Source of the DNA: an uncultured Desulfatitalea sp. | GTDB taxonomy: Bacteria; Desulfobacterota; Desulfobacteria; Desulfobacterales; Desulfosarcinaceae | Reading direction: 5' to 3' | Assembly (NCBI GenBank): GCA_937868765.1 | Contig: CALMNL010000004.1 | Location: 1,252,749 to 1,316,748 of the forward strand | Length of the DNA stretch: 64,000 nucleotides | Part shown: positions 19,027 through 27,609 of the stretch, piece by piece | How the letters are laid out: each line of letters opens with the position of its first letter | Numbering within the stretch: position 1 is the first letter of the stretch | The notes under the pieces: model-generated | Database searches by the model: none | Told to the model about the DNA's origin: nothing | The model's input: the letters and a program-made list of their open reading frames with translations, nothing else | Translations under genes and position numbers: made by a program

Positions 19027-19685
19027 AGGTACTGATCGTCGGCGCCGGCAAAACGCTCTATTTTCTGTGTCGGAGCTTCACCGCCAAAGGCTATGAGGTC
19101 GCAATCATCAACCGGAACCGGCAGGAGTGCGTGCAACTGGCTCGCCAGCTCCGCGCCCTGGTGATCTGCGGTGACGGCAGCGATATCGCCATCCTCAAGC
19201 AAGCCGGCGCCATGGAGGCCGATGTGGTGCTGGCCATCACCCCCAACGATCAGGACAATCTGGTCATCTGCCAGCTGGCCACGGTCCAGTTCGGCGTGCC
19301 CCGCGCCGTGGCTCTGGCCAACGATCCGGACAACACCGAAATATTCGAAAAGTTGGGGGTGTCCGCCTTTTCCACAACGCACATTGTCGGCAGCCTGATC
19401 GAGCAGCGGGCGGAACTGGAACAAATCATGAACCTGTTGCCCGTGGGAGAAGGCCGGGTCAATGTAACCGAAATCATGCTGGATGCCGATTCTCCGATGG
19501 CCGGCAAGCTTATGAAGGATATCGCCTTGCCGGAAAACGCCCTGGTGGCCGTGGTGATACGGGACAAAAAAGCGATTGTCCCGAGAGGCGCCAATGACCT
19601 GCAGGCCGGCGACCGGGTGGTGCTGATCACCTTGCCTGATAACCATGGCGCTGTACTCAAGACCTTCACAGGGGACCTGCGTTAG
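19023..19685 (+). CDS. trkA: TrkA potassium-uptake regulator with C domain
   Basis: 220 residues with a TrkA-N domain (VLIVGAGKTLYFL, CGDGSDIAILKQAGA) and a TrkA-C domain at about 135-220. The first Gly motif is GAGKTL rather than GxGxxG, so nucleotide binding may differ from the partner. It follows the N-domain-only trkA with overlapping stop/start and precedes trkH by 14 bases. Confidence 0.85.
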   Translation: MKVLIVGAGKTLYFLCRSFTAKGYEVAIINRNRQECVQLARQLRALVICGDGSDIAILKQAGAMEADVVLAITPNDQDNLVICQLATVQFGVPRAVALANDPDNTEIFEKLGVSAFSTTHIVGSLIEQRAELEQIMNLLPVGEGRVNVTEIMLDADSPMAGKLMKDIALPENALVAVVIRDKKAIVPRGANDLQAGDRVVLITLPDNHGAVLKTFTGDLR

Positions 19686-19699
19686 GGGAGGCCGCTGGG

Positions 19700-21202
19700 T
19701 TGCGAAGACCGCAATATCTCAGGCAACAGTATGCCGCGATCCTTTCATCGACCGGATTGATACTGCTTTTATCGGCCGGGTTGATGCTGACCCCGCTGCT
19801 GGCCTTAGTCACCTATCCGGAGCAGTTCGCGCAAGCATTCGCATTCATTCTGCCGGCAGGCTGCTGCGCTCTGGCGGGATTGGTCTTGTGGCGGATTTTT
19901 CGCAGCGCACCCAGCGTCACCCTCTCGATAGAAGATGGGGGCGTCATCGTGCTGCTGAGCTGGATCGCGGTCATCCTTTTTTCGGCCTGGCCGTTTACCG
20001 CAGCGATCGGACTTCCGTTTTCCAGGGCCGTTTTCGAATCCATGAGCGGATGGACCACCACGGGCCTTTCGGTGGTGGATGTGACCCGGGCCGGCCCCAT
20101 GATTCTATTGTGGCGCAGCATCATTCAACTGGCCGGCGGCGCTGGGCTTGCGATCATCATGATGTCGGCCATTGTCGGCCCTACGGGGGTGGGCATCTCC
20201 AGCGCCGAAGGCCGCGGCGATCAACTGGTTCCACATGTGCGCCAGTCGGCGCGTCTGGTTTTGATCATCTACACCTGCTACGCCGCCGCCGGCACGGTGG
20301 CGTACCGGCTTGCCGGAATGTCGCTCTTTGACGCCCTCAACCACTCCTTTGCCGCAGTATCCACAGGAGGATTTTCCACTCGGATCGAAAGCATCGGCTA
20401 CTGGGATTCGGCGACCATCGAGGCCGTAACCCTGGCGCTGATGGTGCTGGGCAATCTGAGCTTTGTCACCGCCTGGTCCCTTTGGCGCGGTAGAATCGGC
20501 CTGGTGGCCAGGAATGGGGAAGTCCGCCTGCAGGCAGCGCTGATGCCTTTAGCGGCGGCCGCTGTATTTCTTCTGACCTGTCAGGCCCTTTATCCACAAC
20601 TTACCAAATCCATTCGCGTCGCGGTCTTCGAAACGGTATCGGCGTTAACGACCACCGGTTTTTCCACTGTGGGGTATGGTAATTGGAACGCTTCCGGCGT
20701 GTTTATCCTTGTCGTGCTGATGCTGATCGGCGGGGGGACCTGCTCCACCGCCGGCGGCATCAAACAATTCCGGGTCTACTTGTTCTGGAGGATGCTCCTC
20801 TGGGAGATCAGGCGCGCATTTTTACCGCTGAATGCGATTTTTGAAGGCTCTCTCTGGGAGGGAGATCGACAAGTCTTCGTGGATGACACCAGGGTGCGCC
20901 AGGCGGCGGTCTTTGTTTTCTTGTACCTGGCGACCTTCATTGGCGGCGTGCTTCTCTTGTGCGCCTGTGGCTACACGCTCGGGGATTCTCTTTTCGAATT
21001 TGCCTCCGCCCTGGGAACGGTAGGTCTCTCCGTGGGGGTAACCGCCGTCCAAATGCCGGATGTCGCTCTGTGGGCGGAAACCCTCGCCATGTTTCTCGGC
21101 CGGCTGGAGTTCATGGTGGTCCTGCTCAGCTTGCTCAAGCTCGTCCGGGATGGACGGCTGCTCTTGGCAAAAAACCCTCATGGGACGGTGAGGCATGCCT
21201 GA
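19700..21202 (+). CDS. trkH: TrkH/KtrB potassium channel subunit
   Basis: Inner-membrane potassium translocator of 500 residues. Four pore loops are visible: SGWTTTGLS, AVSTGGFST, SALTTTGFS and SALGTVGLS, each giving one selectivity-filter glycine. The start is a TTG at 19700, supported by AGGGGAGG eight bases upstream. It works with the two TrkA proteins. Being third behind a kinase and regulator under a sigma-54 promoter is not a usual arrangement for trkH. Confidence 0.93.
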   Translation: MRRPQYLRQQYAAILSSTGLILLLSAGLMLTPLLALVTYPEQFAQAFAFILPAGCCALAGLVLWRIFRSAPSVTLSIEDGGVIVLLSWIAVILFSAWPFTAAIGLPFSRAVFESMSGWTTTGLSVVDVTRAGPMILLWRSIIQLAGGAGLAIIMMSAIVGPTGVGISSAEGRGDQLVPHVRQSARLVLIIYTCYAAAGTVAYRLAGMSLFDALNHSFAAVSTGGFSTRIESIGYWDSATIEAVTLALMVLGNLSFVTAWSLWRGRIGLVARNGEVRLQAALMPLAAAAVFLLTCQALYPQLTKSIRVAVFETVSALTTTGFSTVGYGNWNASGVFILVVLMLIGGGTCSTAGGIKQFRVYLFWRMLLWEIRRAFLPLNAIFEGSLWEGDRQVFVDDTRVRQAAVFVFLYLATFIGGVLLLCACGYTLGDSLFEFASALGTVGLSVGVTAVQMPDVALWAETLAMFLGRLEFMVVLLSLLKLVRDGRLLLAKNPHGTVRHA

Positions 21203-21773
21203 TAAAATCGCATCAAGGAACCCGCGGACCGGGCAAAAGATAAAATTCCTGTTGTGCGACACAACGAAAAGATTCCATTCATTGTCTTCGGACGGACAAT
21301 GGACGTGGAGCCCGATTCAATGCATGGGCAAAGCCGCAAGCCATCCCCAGACGATGGTCGTCGTCCGCTTTGGACCGCTGCGGGACCGAGAGGTTCTGGT
21401 AGAGTTGTGCGCCGCGTTAAAACGCAACGAGCACATAGTTCTGGCGTTGCTGGATTCGAAGCATCGTCAACTGGTCGAAACCCTGGAGCGGGTCCGGGTG
21501 GATTTCGTTCGGTTTGTTGGGAATGTCGAATTAACTTCCGATCAACTCCTTAAAGTTGGGGCGCAATTGGGCCCGGTGGATCGCCCGAGATCACAACTGG
21601 CGGCGCTTTGCCCTTTTTTGCATTACGACCCGCTTGATGTCCAGCACGAACTGGTGACCTGTGGGGCTTACCTAGACAGAATGGTATTGGGAGGTCGGCG
21701 GCTGCGAACTATTTGCGAAACCGAAAATCATCTCCTGTGTGAATACTACTTGGTGCCCAGGTGCAGCGCATGA
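21195..21773 (+). CDS. Hypothetical protein, last gene of the Trk operon
   Basis: 192 residues, overlapping the trkH stop by 8 bases, with GAGG before the ATG. I recognise no family. The first 50 residues look poorly ordered. The middle (VVVRFGPLRDREVLVELCAA) has alternating hydrophobic strands and helices, and the C-terminus holds several Cys (TCGAYLD, ICETENHLLCEYY). It could be a small alpha/beta sensory or regulatory domain. The overlap implies co-translation with trkH. Confidence 0.55.
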   Translation: MPDKIASRNPRTGQKIKFLLCDTTKRFHSLSSDGQWTWSPIQCMGKAASHPQTMVVVRFGPLRDREVLVELCAALKRNEHIVLALLDSKHRQLVETLERVRVDFVRFVGNVELTSDQLLKVGAQLGPVDRPRSQLAALCPFLHYDPLDVQHELVTCGAYLDRMVLGGRRLRTICETENHLLCEYYLVPRCSA

Positions 21774-21939
21774 CGCTTGGCGCCCGTCTCCTTAAAGCCC
21801 ATCCGGCAACCCTCGTGTTGGCCAGCTTTAAATTGGCCATTGCCATCGGCACGCTCGTGCTCAAATCGGCGGTTTGCATCCACTAAGTTGAGATGTTGAA
21901 TTCTCTGAAGCGAACTTGATAATCGGATAACCCGACGGC

Positions 21940-22995
21940 CTACCAGCGGGAGCACGTCTGCCCGTTGATCCGCAGGGTGTCTTCGGCCAGCGCCGGATTG
22001 GCCTGCACTTCCAAGGATCTGAGCTGATGCCTCTGCAACAGATCCAGGAGGTTGAAATCCTTCTGGCCCTTGATCTGGGACAAGAGGCGGGCAGGGGCCT
22101 CCAGCACCACCTCGCCCCCTTGCAGTCCCTCTTTTTCCAGATGGCGGGAGATGGCGTCCAGCCACAATGCCGACTGCACCATCTCGCCGAAGGCCGGATG
22201 AAAGGGGCCGGCCACCAGGTCGGCGTCGGGGGCCAGCTCCGGACCGGCCTGCAATCCCATACGGGCCACGGCGATATCGTGGCGATGAAAGATCTGGTAA
22301 ATGTCGGCCACCAGGGCCACGGCCGCCTCGAGGGTGAGGGGCTCGTATTCTCCGCGGGCATGCTGGCTGGCGAGCAGGCTGCCCCGGAGCACCAGGGTGG
22401 GGTAAATTCGAACGAAATCAGGACCGAGATCGGCGATCTGGCGGGCGGTGGCCAGGGCCGTGGCGGGGGCGTCGCCGGGAAGGCCCACCATCATCTGCAG
22501 GCCCAGGGCATAGGGCCGGCGTCTGAGCAGGGCCACCGCCTCGCGTACCGCTTGGGCCGTGTGACCCCGCTGGGATTGCCGCAGCACGGCATCGTTCATG
22601 GATTGAACCCCCAGTTCCACGGTGGTGACCGGGAAGCGGGCGATGAGCTTCATCCGGGGTGCATCGATGGTGTCGGGTCGGGTGGAAAAGCGGATGCCGT
22701 CGGCCTCGCCGCTCTGCACGAAAGCGGTGGCCGTGGCCAACAGCAATGAAATCAATTCGGGGGACAGCCCCAGGAAGTTCCCGCCGTAAAAGGAGATCTC
22801 GGTGCGGCGCGTCCGTTCCTTGCGGTGGGCCAAAAATTCGCGGATGGTCCGGCGCACGGCGTTCACCGACGGCAGGGACTCCTCCTGGCCCGTGGTGCTG
22901 CGCTGGTTGCAAAAAACGCAACGGTGCGGGCACCCTGCATGGGGCAGGAAAACCGGAACCACGAACGGCGAGGCAAGGGATGTTTTCGTTTCCAT
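21940..22995 (-). CDS. Elp3-like radical SAM protein
   Basis: 351 residues. The radical SAM cluster motif is CPHRCVFC near residue 22, followed by the S-adenosylmethionine-site segment SFYGGNF and ELGVQSM. The organisation follows the Elp3/YhcC-like radical SAM group, which modifies RNA or other substrates; the acetyltransferase half of true Elp3 is absent. It is the last gene of the dksA-PHP-rnc run, 19 bases after rnc. The specific reaction is unknown. Confidence 0.85.
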   Translation of the reverse strand: METKTSLASPFVVPVFLPHAGCPHRCVFCNQRSTTGQEESLPSVNAVRRTIREFLAHRKERTRRTEISFYGGNFLGLSPELISLLLATATAFVQSGEADGIRFSTRPDTIDAPRMKLIARFPVTTVELGVQSMNDAVLRQSQRGHTAQAVREAVALLRRRPYALGLQMMVGLPGDAPATALATARQIADLGPDFVRIYPTLVLRGSLLASQHARGEYEPLTLEAAVALVADIYQIFHRHDIAVARMGLQAGPELAPDADLVAGPFHPAFGEMVQSALWLDAISRHLEKEGLQGGEVVLEAPARLLSQIKGQKDFNLLDLLQRHQLRSLEVQANPALAEDTLRINGQTCSRW

Positions 22996-23014
22996 GCAGT
23001 GCTGTTTTGGGAGG

Positions 23015-23716
23015 CTAGAGCGCGTTTAGCCGCGCCAGGCCCTTGCGCGCGGCGTCCTGTTCGGCCGTTTTCTTGCTCTTGCCGGTGCCGCGGGTTTCCA
23101 GGTCGCCGATGGTCATCACCACACCGAAGGTCTTGTCGTGGTCCGGGCCCTGCTCTTCCACCACACGGTAGCGGGGCACGTCGCGGTACTTGCCCTGCAC
23201 GGCCTCCTGCAGCCGGCTCTTGAAGTCCTGACCGGCCGTGCCGTCGGCGGCCTCGATAAGGGCGCGAAAATGGCGTTCGATCGCCGCAAAGGCGGCCTGG
23301 AACCCGCCATCCAGGTAGACGGCCGCCACCACGGCTTCCACGGCATTGGCCAGAATGGAATTCTTTTCGTGGCCGCCGGTCTGGGCCTCGCCCTTGCCAA
23401 GTTGCAGGTATCGGCCAAGATCCAGGGATCTGGCGATCTCGGCCAGCTGACTTTCGTTGACCATGTTGGCCCGGATGCGCGACAGCTCCCCTTCGCGCAA
23501 GGCGGGGTGGGCGCTCATGAGCATGTGGCCGACCACCAGGTTCAGCACGGCATCCCCCAGAAATTCCAGGCGCTCGTTGTCGCGCAGGCCGGCGGCGGCA
23601 TGCTCGTTGACGAACGAGCTGTGGCGCAGGGCCTCCTCCAGCAGGGCCAAATCCGTGAAAGGATGCCCGAGGGTCGCTATCAGGGGACGATAATCGCTGG
23701 CCGGCGCCATGTTCAA
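23015..23716 (-). CDS. rnc: Ribonuclease III
   Basis: Double-stranded-RNA endonuclease of 231-233 residues for rRNA and mRNA processing. The signature NERLEFLGDAVLNL is intact, with a second acidic site near ANAVEAVVAAVYLD. A dsRNA-binding domain fills the C-terminus (DFKSRLQEAVQ... GTGKSKKTAEQDAA). Start is either a TTG at 23716 or the ATG at 23710, two codons later; the ATG is more likely. The PHP-domain gene ends just before it. Confidence 0.95.
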   Translation of the reverse strand: MNMAPASDYRPLIATLGHPFTDLALLEEALRHSSFVNEHAAAGLRDNERLEFLGDAVLNLVVGHMLMSAHPALREGELSRIRANMVNESQLAEIARSLDLGRYLQLGKGEAQTGGHEKNSILANAVEAVVAAVYLDGGFQAAFAAIERHFRALIEAADGTAGQDFKSRLQEAVQGKYRDVPRYRVVEEQGPDHDKTFGVVMTIGDLETRGTGKSKKTAEQDAARKGLARLNAL

Positions 23717-23717
23717 A

Positions 23718-24599
23718 TCATCTCTTGGACGTGATTTCAGCCATCAAGGCTTCGTATAGGGCAAAGGGCACGCATAAATCGCCGCGGCCGCGGCCCATCT
23801 GGATTTCCGGCAGCAGGTCGCCGTGGAAGTCGGTGCCGCCGGTGACCAGCAGATCGAAGCGGCGGGCCAGCGCCAGGTAAAGCGCCATTGCCTGGGGGGA
23901 GTGCTCGGGATAATAGACCTCCACCCCCTTCAGGCCCATGTCGCACAGGGTGCGGATCAACCCGGTGAGGGCCTCTTGCCCGCCGGGCACCAGGTAGGGG
24001 TGGGCCAGCACCGCCACACCCCCGGCGCCGTGGATCAACGCCAGGGCTTCCCGGCAGGGGATGCGGTATTTGTCCACATAGGCCGACTGGCCTTTGCTCA
24101 GGTAGCGATCGAAGGCCTCATCGACATCGGCCACCACCCCCATCTGGATCATGGCCCGGGCCACGTGGGGCCGGCCGGGGCTGCCGTCGCCCACATGCGC
24201 CAGGACCGCCTCCATGGTGATCGGAACCCCGGCCTGATTGAGACGGGCCACGATGCGTGGAATCCGTGAGTCCCGGGCCTGTTGCAGTTCCAACAGGGCC
24301 TGTTGCAGGGGTGCGTCATCGATATCCACGCCGTAGCCCAGAATGTGCAGGCTGCCCCCCATGGAGAAACCTTCCGGGGCCTTGGTGCTGATTTCGACGC
24401 CATTGAGAAAGAGAGGTTCGGACGGAAGGGGGCCGCGCAAGACCTCGCGGCCGCCTTCGAGTGTGTCGTGGTCGGTAATGGCGATGGCCTTCAGTCCCAG
24501 GTCGGACGCCATCTGCAAAATCTCGGAGGGCGAACAGGTGCCGTCCGAGGCGGTGGAGTGGATGTGGAGATCGATGCCCCCGAGGTGATTAGAGTCCAA
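23718..24599 (-). CDS. PHP-domain phosphoesterase (RNase AM/YciV-like)
   Basis: Metal-dependent phosphoesterase of about 293 residues. Motifs: DLHIHSTASDGT at the N-terminus, AITDHDTLEG, VLAHPYL and GTDFHGD, all metal ligands of the PHP fold. YciV-type members remove the 3' phosphate of pAp or trim RNA 5' ends. The longer open frame upstream only mirrors dksA. The best start is a TTG at 24599 that overlaps the dksA stop codon, eight codons before the first metal motif. Confidence 0.82.
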   Translation of the reverse strand: MDSNHLGGIDLHIHSTASDGTCSPSEILQMASDLGLKAIAITDHDTLEGGREVLRGPLPSEPLFLNGVEISTKAPEGFSMGGSLHILGYGVDIDDAPLQQALLELQQARDSRIPRIVARLNQAGVPITMEAVLAHVGDGSPGRPHVARAMIQMGVVADVDEAFDRYLSKGQSAYVDKYRIPCREALALIHGAGGVAVLAHPYLVPGGQEALTGLIRTLCDMGLKGVEVYYPEHSPQAMALYLALARRFDLLVTGGTDFHGDLLPEIQMGRGRGDLCVPFALYEALMAEITSKR

Positions 24600-24951
24600 G
24601 GGCCTTTTCAAGCGCCTCCTCTTTGGTTTTGCACTCGATGCACTGGGTGGTGACCGGACGGGCCTTGAGGCGTTCGACGGAAATCTCTTCGCCACAGGAT
24701 TCGCAAATGCCGAAGGTTCCGTTCTCGATCCGTTCCAAAGCCTTCTTGATTTTCTTGATCAGCTTATGTTCCCGGTCCCGGATGCGCAGCATGAAGTTGC
24801 GGTCCGATTCCAAGGTGGCGCGGTCGGTGGGGTCGGGAAAATTTTCCTTTTGCTCGGTCATCCCCGAAACGGTATCATCGGCTTGACTCAACAGCTCCTG
24901 GAGGCGTTTGCGCAGAAGGTCCTCAAAAAATTTGATATCCTTTTTTTTCAT
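24589..24951 (-). CDS. dksA: DksA/TraR-family zinc-finger protein
   Basis: 120 residues from the ATG at 24951. A coiled-coil region (RDREHKLIKKIKKALERIENGTF) precedes a four-Cys zinc finger, CESC...CIEC. DksA binds the RNA polymerase secondary channel and mediates stringent control with ppGpp. The acidic tip residues cannot be assigned firmly, so it may be DksA proper or a paralogue. It leads the PHP-rnc-radical SAM run. Confidence 0.85.
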   Translation of the reverse strand: MKKKDIKFFEDLLRKRLQELLSQADDTVSGMTEQKENFPDPTDRATLESDRNFMLRIRDREHKLIKKIKKALERIENGTFGICESCGEEISVERLKARPVTTQCIECKTKEEALEKALGL

Positions 24952-25051
24952 AGGCAACTCTCTTTGCGCAACAGGTTTAGGCCAGTAAAAAGAAATTTCG
25001 ATAGCACAACGAAATTGTTAATGTAAAGAAAAATAACCGAAAGGAAGCGCC

Positions 25052-25303
25052 ATGACAAGCCAAGAACACGCTCACCGCACCGATTACCGCACCATCACCA
25101 TCAAAACCAGTGACGGCTCGACGGTCCAGGGCAGGGTCAACATCTCACCCCACCAGCGGGTCTCCGAAATCTTCACGCTCCACAAGGGCCCTTTCGTGGT
25201 CATGATCGATGCCAGCTACGGTTCGGTCAGCGGCAAGACCCTCTTCATCAACAAAGAGCATATCGTCTGGGTGGAGCCGGAAGATCAGCCTGAACAGAGG
25301 TAA
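25052..25303 (+). CDS. Small conserved hypothetical protein
   Basis: 83 residues, divergent from dksA, with AAGGAAG before the ATG. It reads as a short beta-rich domain (TITIKTSDGSTVQGRVNIS, then GPFVVMIDAS, then TLFINKEHIVWVEPE). I recall similar proteins in deltaproteobacteria but cannot name a function. It ends at a strong terminator. Confidence 0.65.
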   Translation: MTSQEHAHRTDYRTITIKTSDGSTVQGRVNISPHQRVSEIFTLHKGPFVVMIDASYGSVSGKTLFINKEHIVWVEPEDQPEQR

Positions 25304-25316
25304 CCGGGAATCTGAA

Positions 25317-25358
25317 ACGACGGCCGCCGGCAGGGGATGCGGGCGGCCGTCGTTTTTT
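25317..25358 (+). terminator. Rho-independent terminator
   Basis: ACGACGGCCGCC (25317-25328) and GGCGGCCGTCGT (25342-25353) make a perfect 12-bp stem with a 13-base loop. T-run 25353-25358. It lies between the convergent small gene and fabD. Confidence 0.92.
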
Positions 25359-25362
25359 GTGA

Positions 25363-26301
25363 TCAAGCTTCGTTTTGGAGGAATTTATCCAGGGAGCCGA
25401 CGTCGCTCACGTTATAAACCCGAGCGTTGCCGCCGGCGGGCAGCGCCTTTTTCAGCAATCCGGTGAGCACCTTGCCCGGTCCGATCTCCACGTAGACTTC
25501 GATGCCCCGGGCCGCCATGCGGGTCATGGTGTCGTACCAGCGCACCGGACTGCACAATTGGCGGGCCATGAGATCCTTGACCGCCTGGGGATCGGCGGCC
25601 GTATCGGCAGTCACATTGTGAAGCACCTGGCGCTTGGGGGGCTCAAAGGCGACAGTGTCCAGAAAGGCCTTGAATTCCGCCTCGGCCCCCTGGATCAGGG
25701 GGCTGTGCCAGGCCCCGCTCACCTTGAGGGGGATCGCCCGGGCGCCCTGGGCCGCGGCCGCCTCGCCGGCGGCCTTGACCGCATCCGGGGCGCCGGTGAT
25801 GACGATCTGGTCGGCGCTGTTGTGATTGGCCACGGCCACCACCCCGTGGGTCGCGGCCTGGGCCACGATGGCATTGACCTGCTCGATGTTCAGGCCCACC
25901 ACGGCGCTCATGGCGCCCTGGTGCCGCGTGGCTTCGCGGTGCATCAGCTCGCCGCGCTTGTGGACCAGCTTGAGGCAATCGGCGGCCGAAACCACCCCGG
26001 CCGCGCACAGGGCGCTGTACTCGCCCAGGCTGTGACCGGCACATACCGTCGGTTCGACGCCCTTTTTCTGCAGCACCGCCAGGCAGGCCAGGTTCACCAC
26101 CGTGATGGCCGGCTGCAGGTTCACGGTTTCGGTGAGGGTCTCCATGGGGCCCTGGAAGCAGAGCTGGGTGATGGGCAGACCCGTGGCCCGGTCGGCGGCT
26201 TCGAACAACGCTTGGACGAAATCGTGGGCCTGGTGCAAATCCTGCCCCATGCCCACTTTCTGGGATCCCTGTCCTGGGAATAAGAATGCGATTTTCTTCA
26301 C
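25363..26301 (-). CDS. fabD: Malonyl-CoA:ACP transacylase
   Basis: Loads malonyl groups onto acyl carrier protein for fatty acid synthesis. About 312 residues from a GTG at 26301, chosen for the adjacent AGGAGG. Motifs: FLFPGQGSQ at the N-terminus, active-site Ser in GHSLGEYSAL, and catalytic His in GAWHSPLI. It is last in the clpB-to-fabD run, 13 bases after hemA, away from other fab genes. Confidence 0.95.
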   Translation of the reverse strand: MKKIAFLFPGQGSQKVGMGQDLHQAHDFVQALFEAADRATGLPITQLCFQGPMETLTETVNLQPAITVVNLACLAVLQKKGVEPTVCAGHSLGEYSALCAAGVVSAADCLKLVHKRGELMHREATRHQGAMSAVVGLNIEQVNAIVAQAATHGVVAVANHNSADQIVITGAPDAVKAAGEAAAAQGARAIPLKVSGAWHSPLIQGAEAEFKAFLDTVAFEPPKRQVLHNVTADTAADPQAVKDLMARQLCSPVRWYDTMTRMAARGIEVYVEIGPGKVLTGLLKKALPAGGNARVYNVSDVGSLDKFLQNEA

Positions 26302-26314
26302 GTTTCCTCCTCGC

Positions 26315-27586
26315 TCAATCATCCAGCTTGAACAATTTGCGGGCCACGTCCAGCGACACCGAGCGGTCTCCCTGGCAGCCGTTGCTTCTCAAATAATGAG
26401 TCGGATCGTGCAGCAGCTTGTTGACGGTACTTTCCATCAGGCGTTCGACCGCCTTGCGGTCCTCGGCGCTCAAATGGCCCAACTGCTGATGAAAGGCCTT
26501 ATCCAGTTCGGCCTGGGCCGCGGCACGAATTTTGGCGTGCAGGGCCTTGATGGTGGGCACCACGTTTAAACTGTCGTACCACTGCCGGAACTGGATCACC
26601 GCTTCGTCGATCAGGCGCTCGGCCTTGACCGCCTCGCGCTGGCGATCTTCGATGTTGGTGTCGACCACGGTGTTCAGGTCGTCGATGTCGTATACATAGG
26701 CGTTGTTGATGGTGTTGATGGCCGGGTCGATGTCCCGGGGCACGGCGATGTCGATGAAAAAGAGCGGCCGGTTGCGCCGGTCGCGCATCACGGCCTTGAC
26801 CTCCGGTGCCCGCAGCACATAGCCGGGCGATCCGGTGGAACTGATGATGATGTCCACCCGGTTGAGCTGATCGGCCACTTCCTCCAGGCGGATGGCGCTG
26901 CCCTTGTACTGGGCCGCCAGGGCCATGGCCCGCTCCAAGGTGCGGTTGGCCACCACCACCTGGCCCACCCGGTTGCGGATCAGGTGTTCCACGGCCAGCT
27001 CGGCCATTTCCCCGGCGCCGACCAGCAGCACCCGTCTGCCCTCCAGGCTGCCGAAGATCTTGCGGCCCAGCTCGATGGCCGCGTAGCTGATGCTCACGGC
27101 GTGGTCGCCGATGCCGGTTTCGGTGCGGATGCGCTTGGCCACGAAAAAAGTGCGGTGCAGCAGGCGGTTGAGGATCACCCCCGAGCTCTTCTGTTCGGTG
27201 GCCAGGCGGTAGGCGGTCTTCACCTGGCCGAGGATCTGGGGCTCGCCCACCACCATGGAGTCGAGGCTGGCCGCCACCCGGAACAGATGGCGCACGGCCG
27301 CATCCCCCTGGTGCAGGTAGAGGGCGTCTTCGAAATCGGCCAGGGAAATCTGTTTCTGGTGGGAGAGAAAATGCTTGGCAGCCTGAATGGCGGCCGGAAT
27401 CTGCCGGGCCGTAAAGAGCAGCTCCACCCGGTTGCAGGTGGAAAGCAGGATCGACTCCTCGATGGCCGGCTCGCCGCACAGCCCGGCCAGGGCGGTGCAG
27501 GCGTCGCTCTCGGAAAAGGCGAGACACTCCCGGATCTCGATGGGAGCCGTCTTGTGATTCAGTCCGATGAGGATGATCTTATCCAT
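26315..27586 (-). CDS. hemA: Glutamyl-tRNA reductase
   Basis: First enzyme of C5 tetrapyrrole synthesis: reduces Glu-tRNA to glutamate-1-semialdehyde with NADPH. 423 residues with LIGLNHKTAPIEIRE at the N-terminus, catalytic Cys in LLSTCNRVEL, the NADPH loop VGAGEMAELA and a C-terminal dimerisation domain. Preceded by the HemX/CcsA-type gene, a common pairing that tunes HemA level. Confidence 0.96.
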   Translation of the reverse strand: MDKIILIGLNHKTAPIEIRECLAFSESDACTALAGLCGEPAIEESILLSTCNRVELLFTARQIPAAIQAAKHFLSHQKQISLADFEDALYLHQGDAAVRHLFRVAASLDSMVVGEPQILGQVKTAYRLATEQKSSGVILNRLLHRTFFVAKRIRTETGIGDHAVSISYAAIELGRKIFGSLEGRRVLLVGAGEMAELAVEHLIRNRVGQVVVANRTLERAMALAAQYKGSAIRLEEVADQLNRVDIIISSTGSPGYVLRAPEVKAVMRDRRNRPLFFIDIAVPRDIDPAINTINNAYVYDIDDLNTVVDTNIEDRQREAVKAERLIDEAVIQFRQWYDSLNVVPTIKALHAKIRAAAQAELDKAFHQQLGHLSAEDRKAVERLMESTVNKLLHDPTHYLRSNGCQGDRSVSLDVARKLFKLDD

Positions 27587-27609
27587 GACCCGCTACCGGC
27601 CGTCCACCG

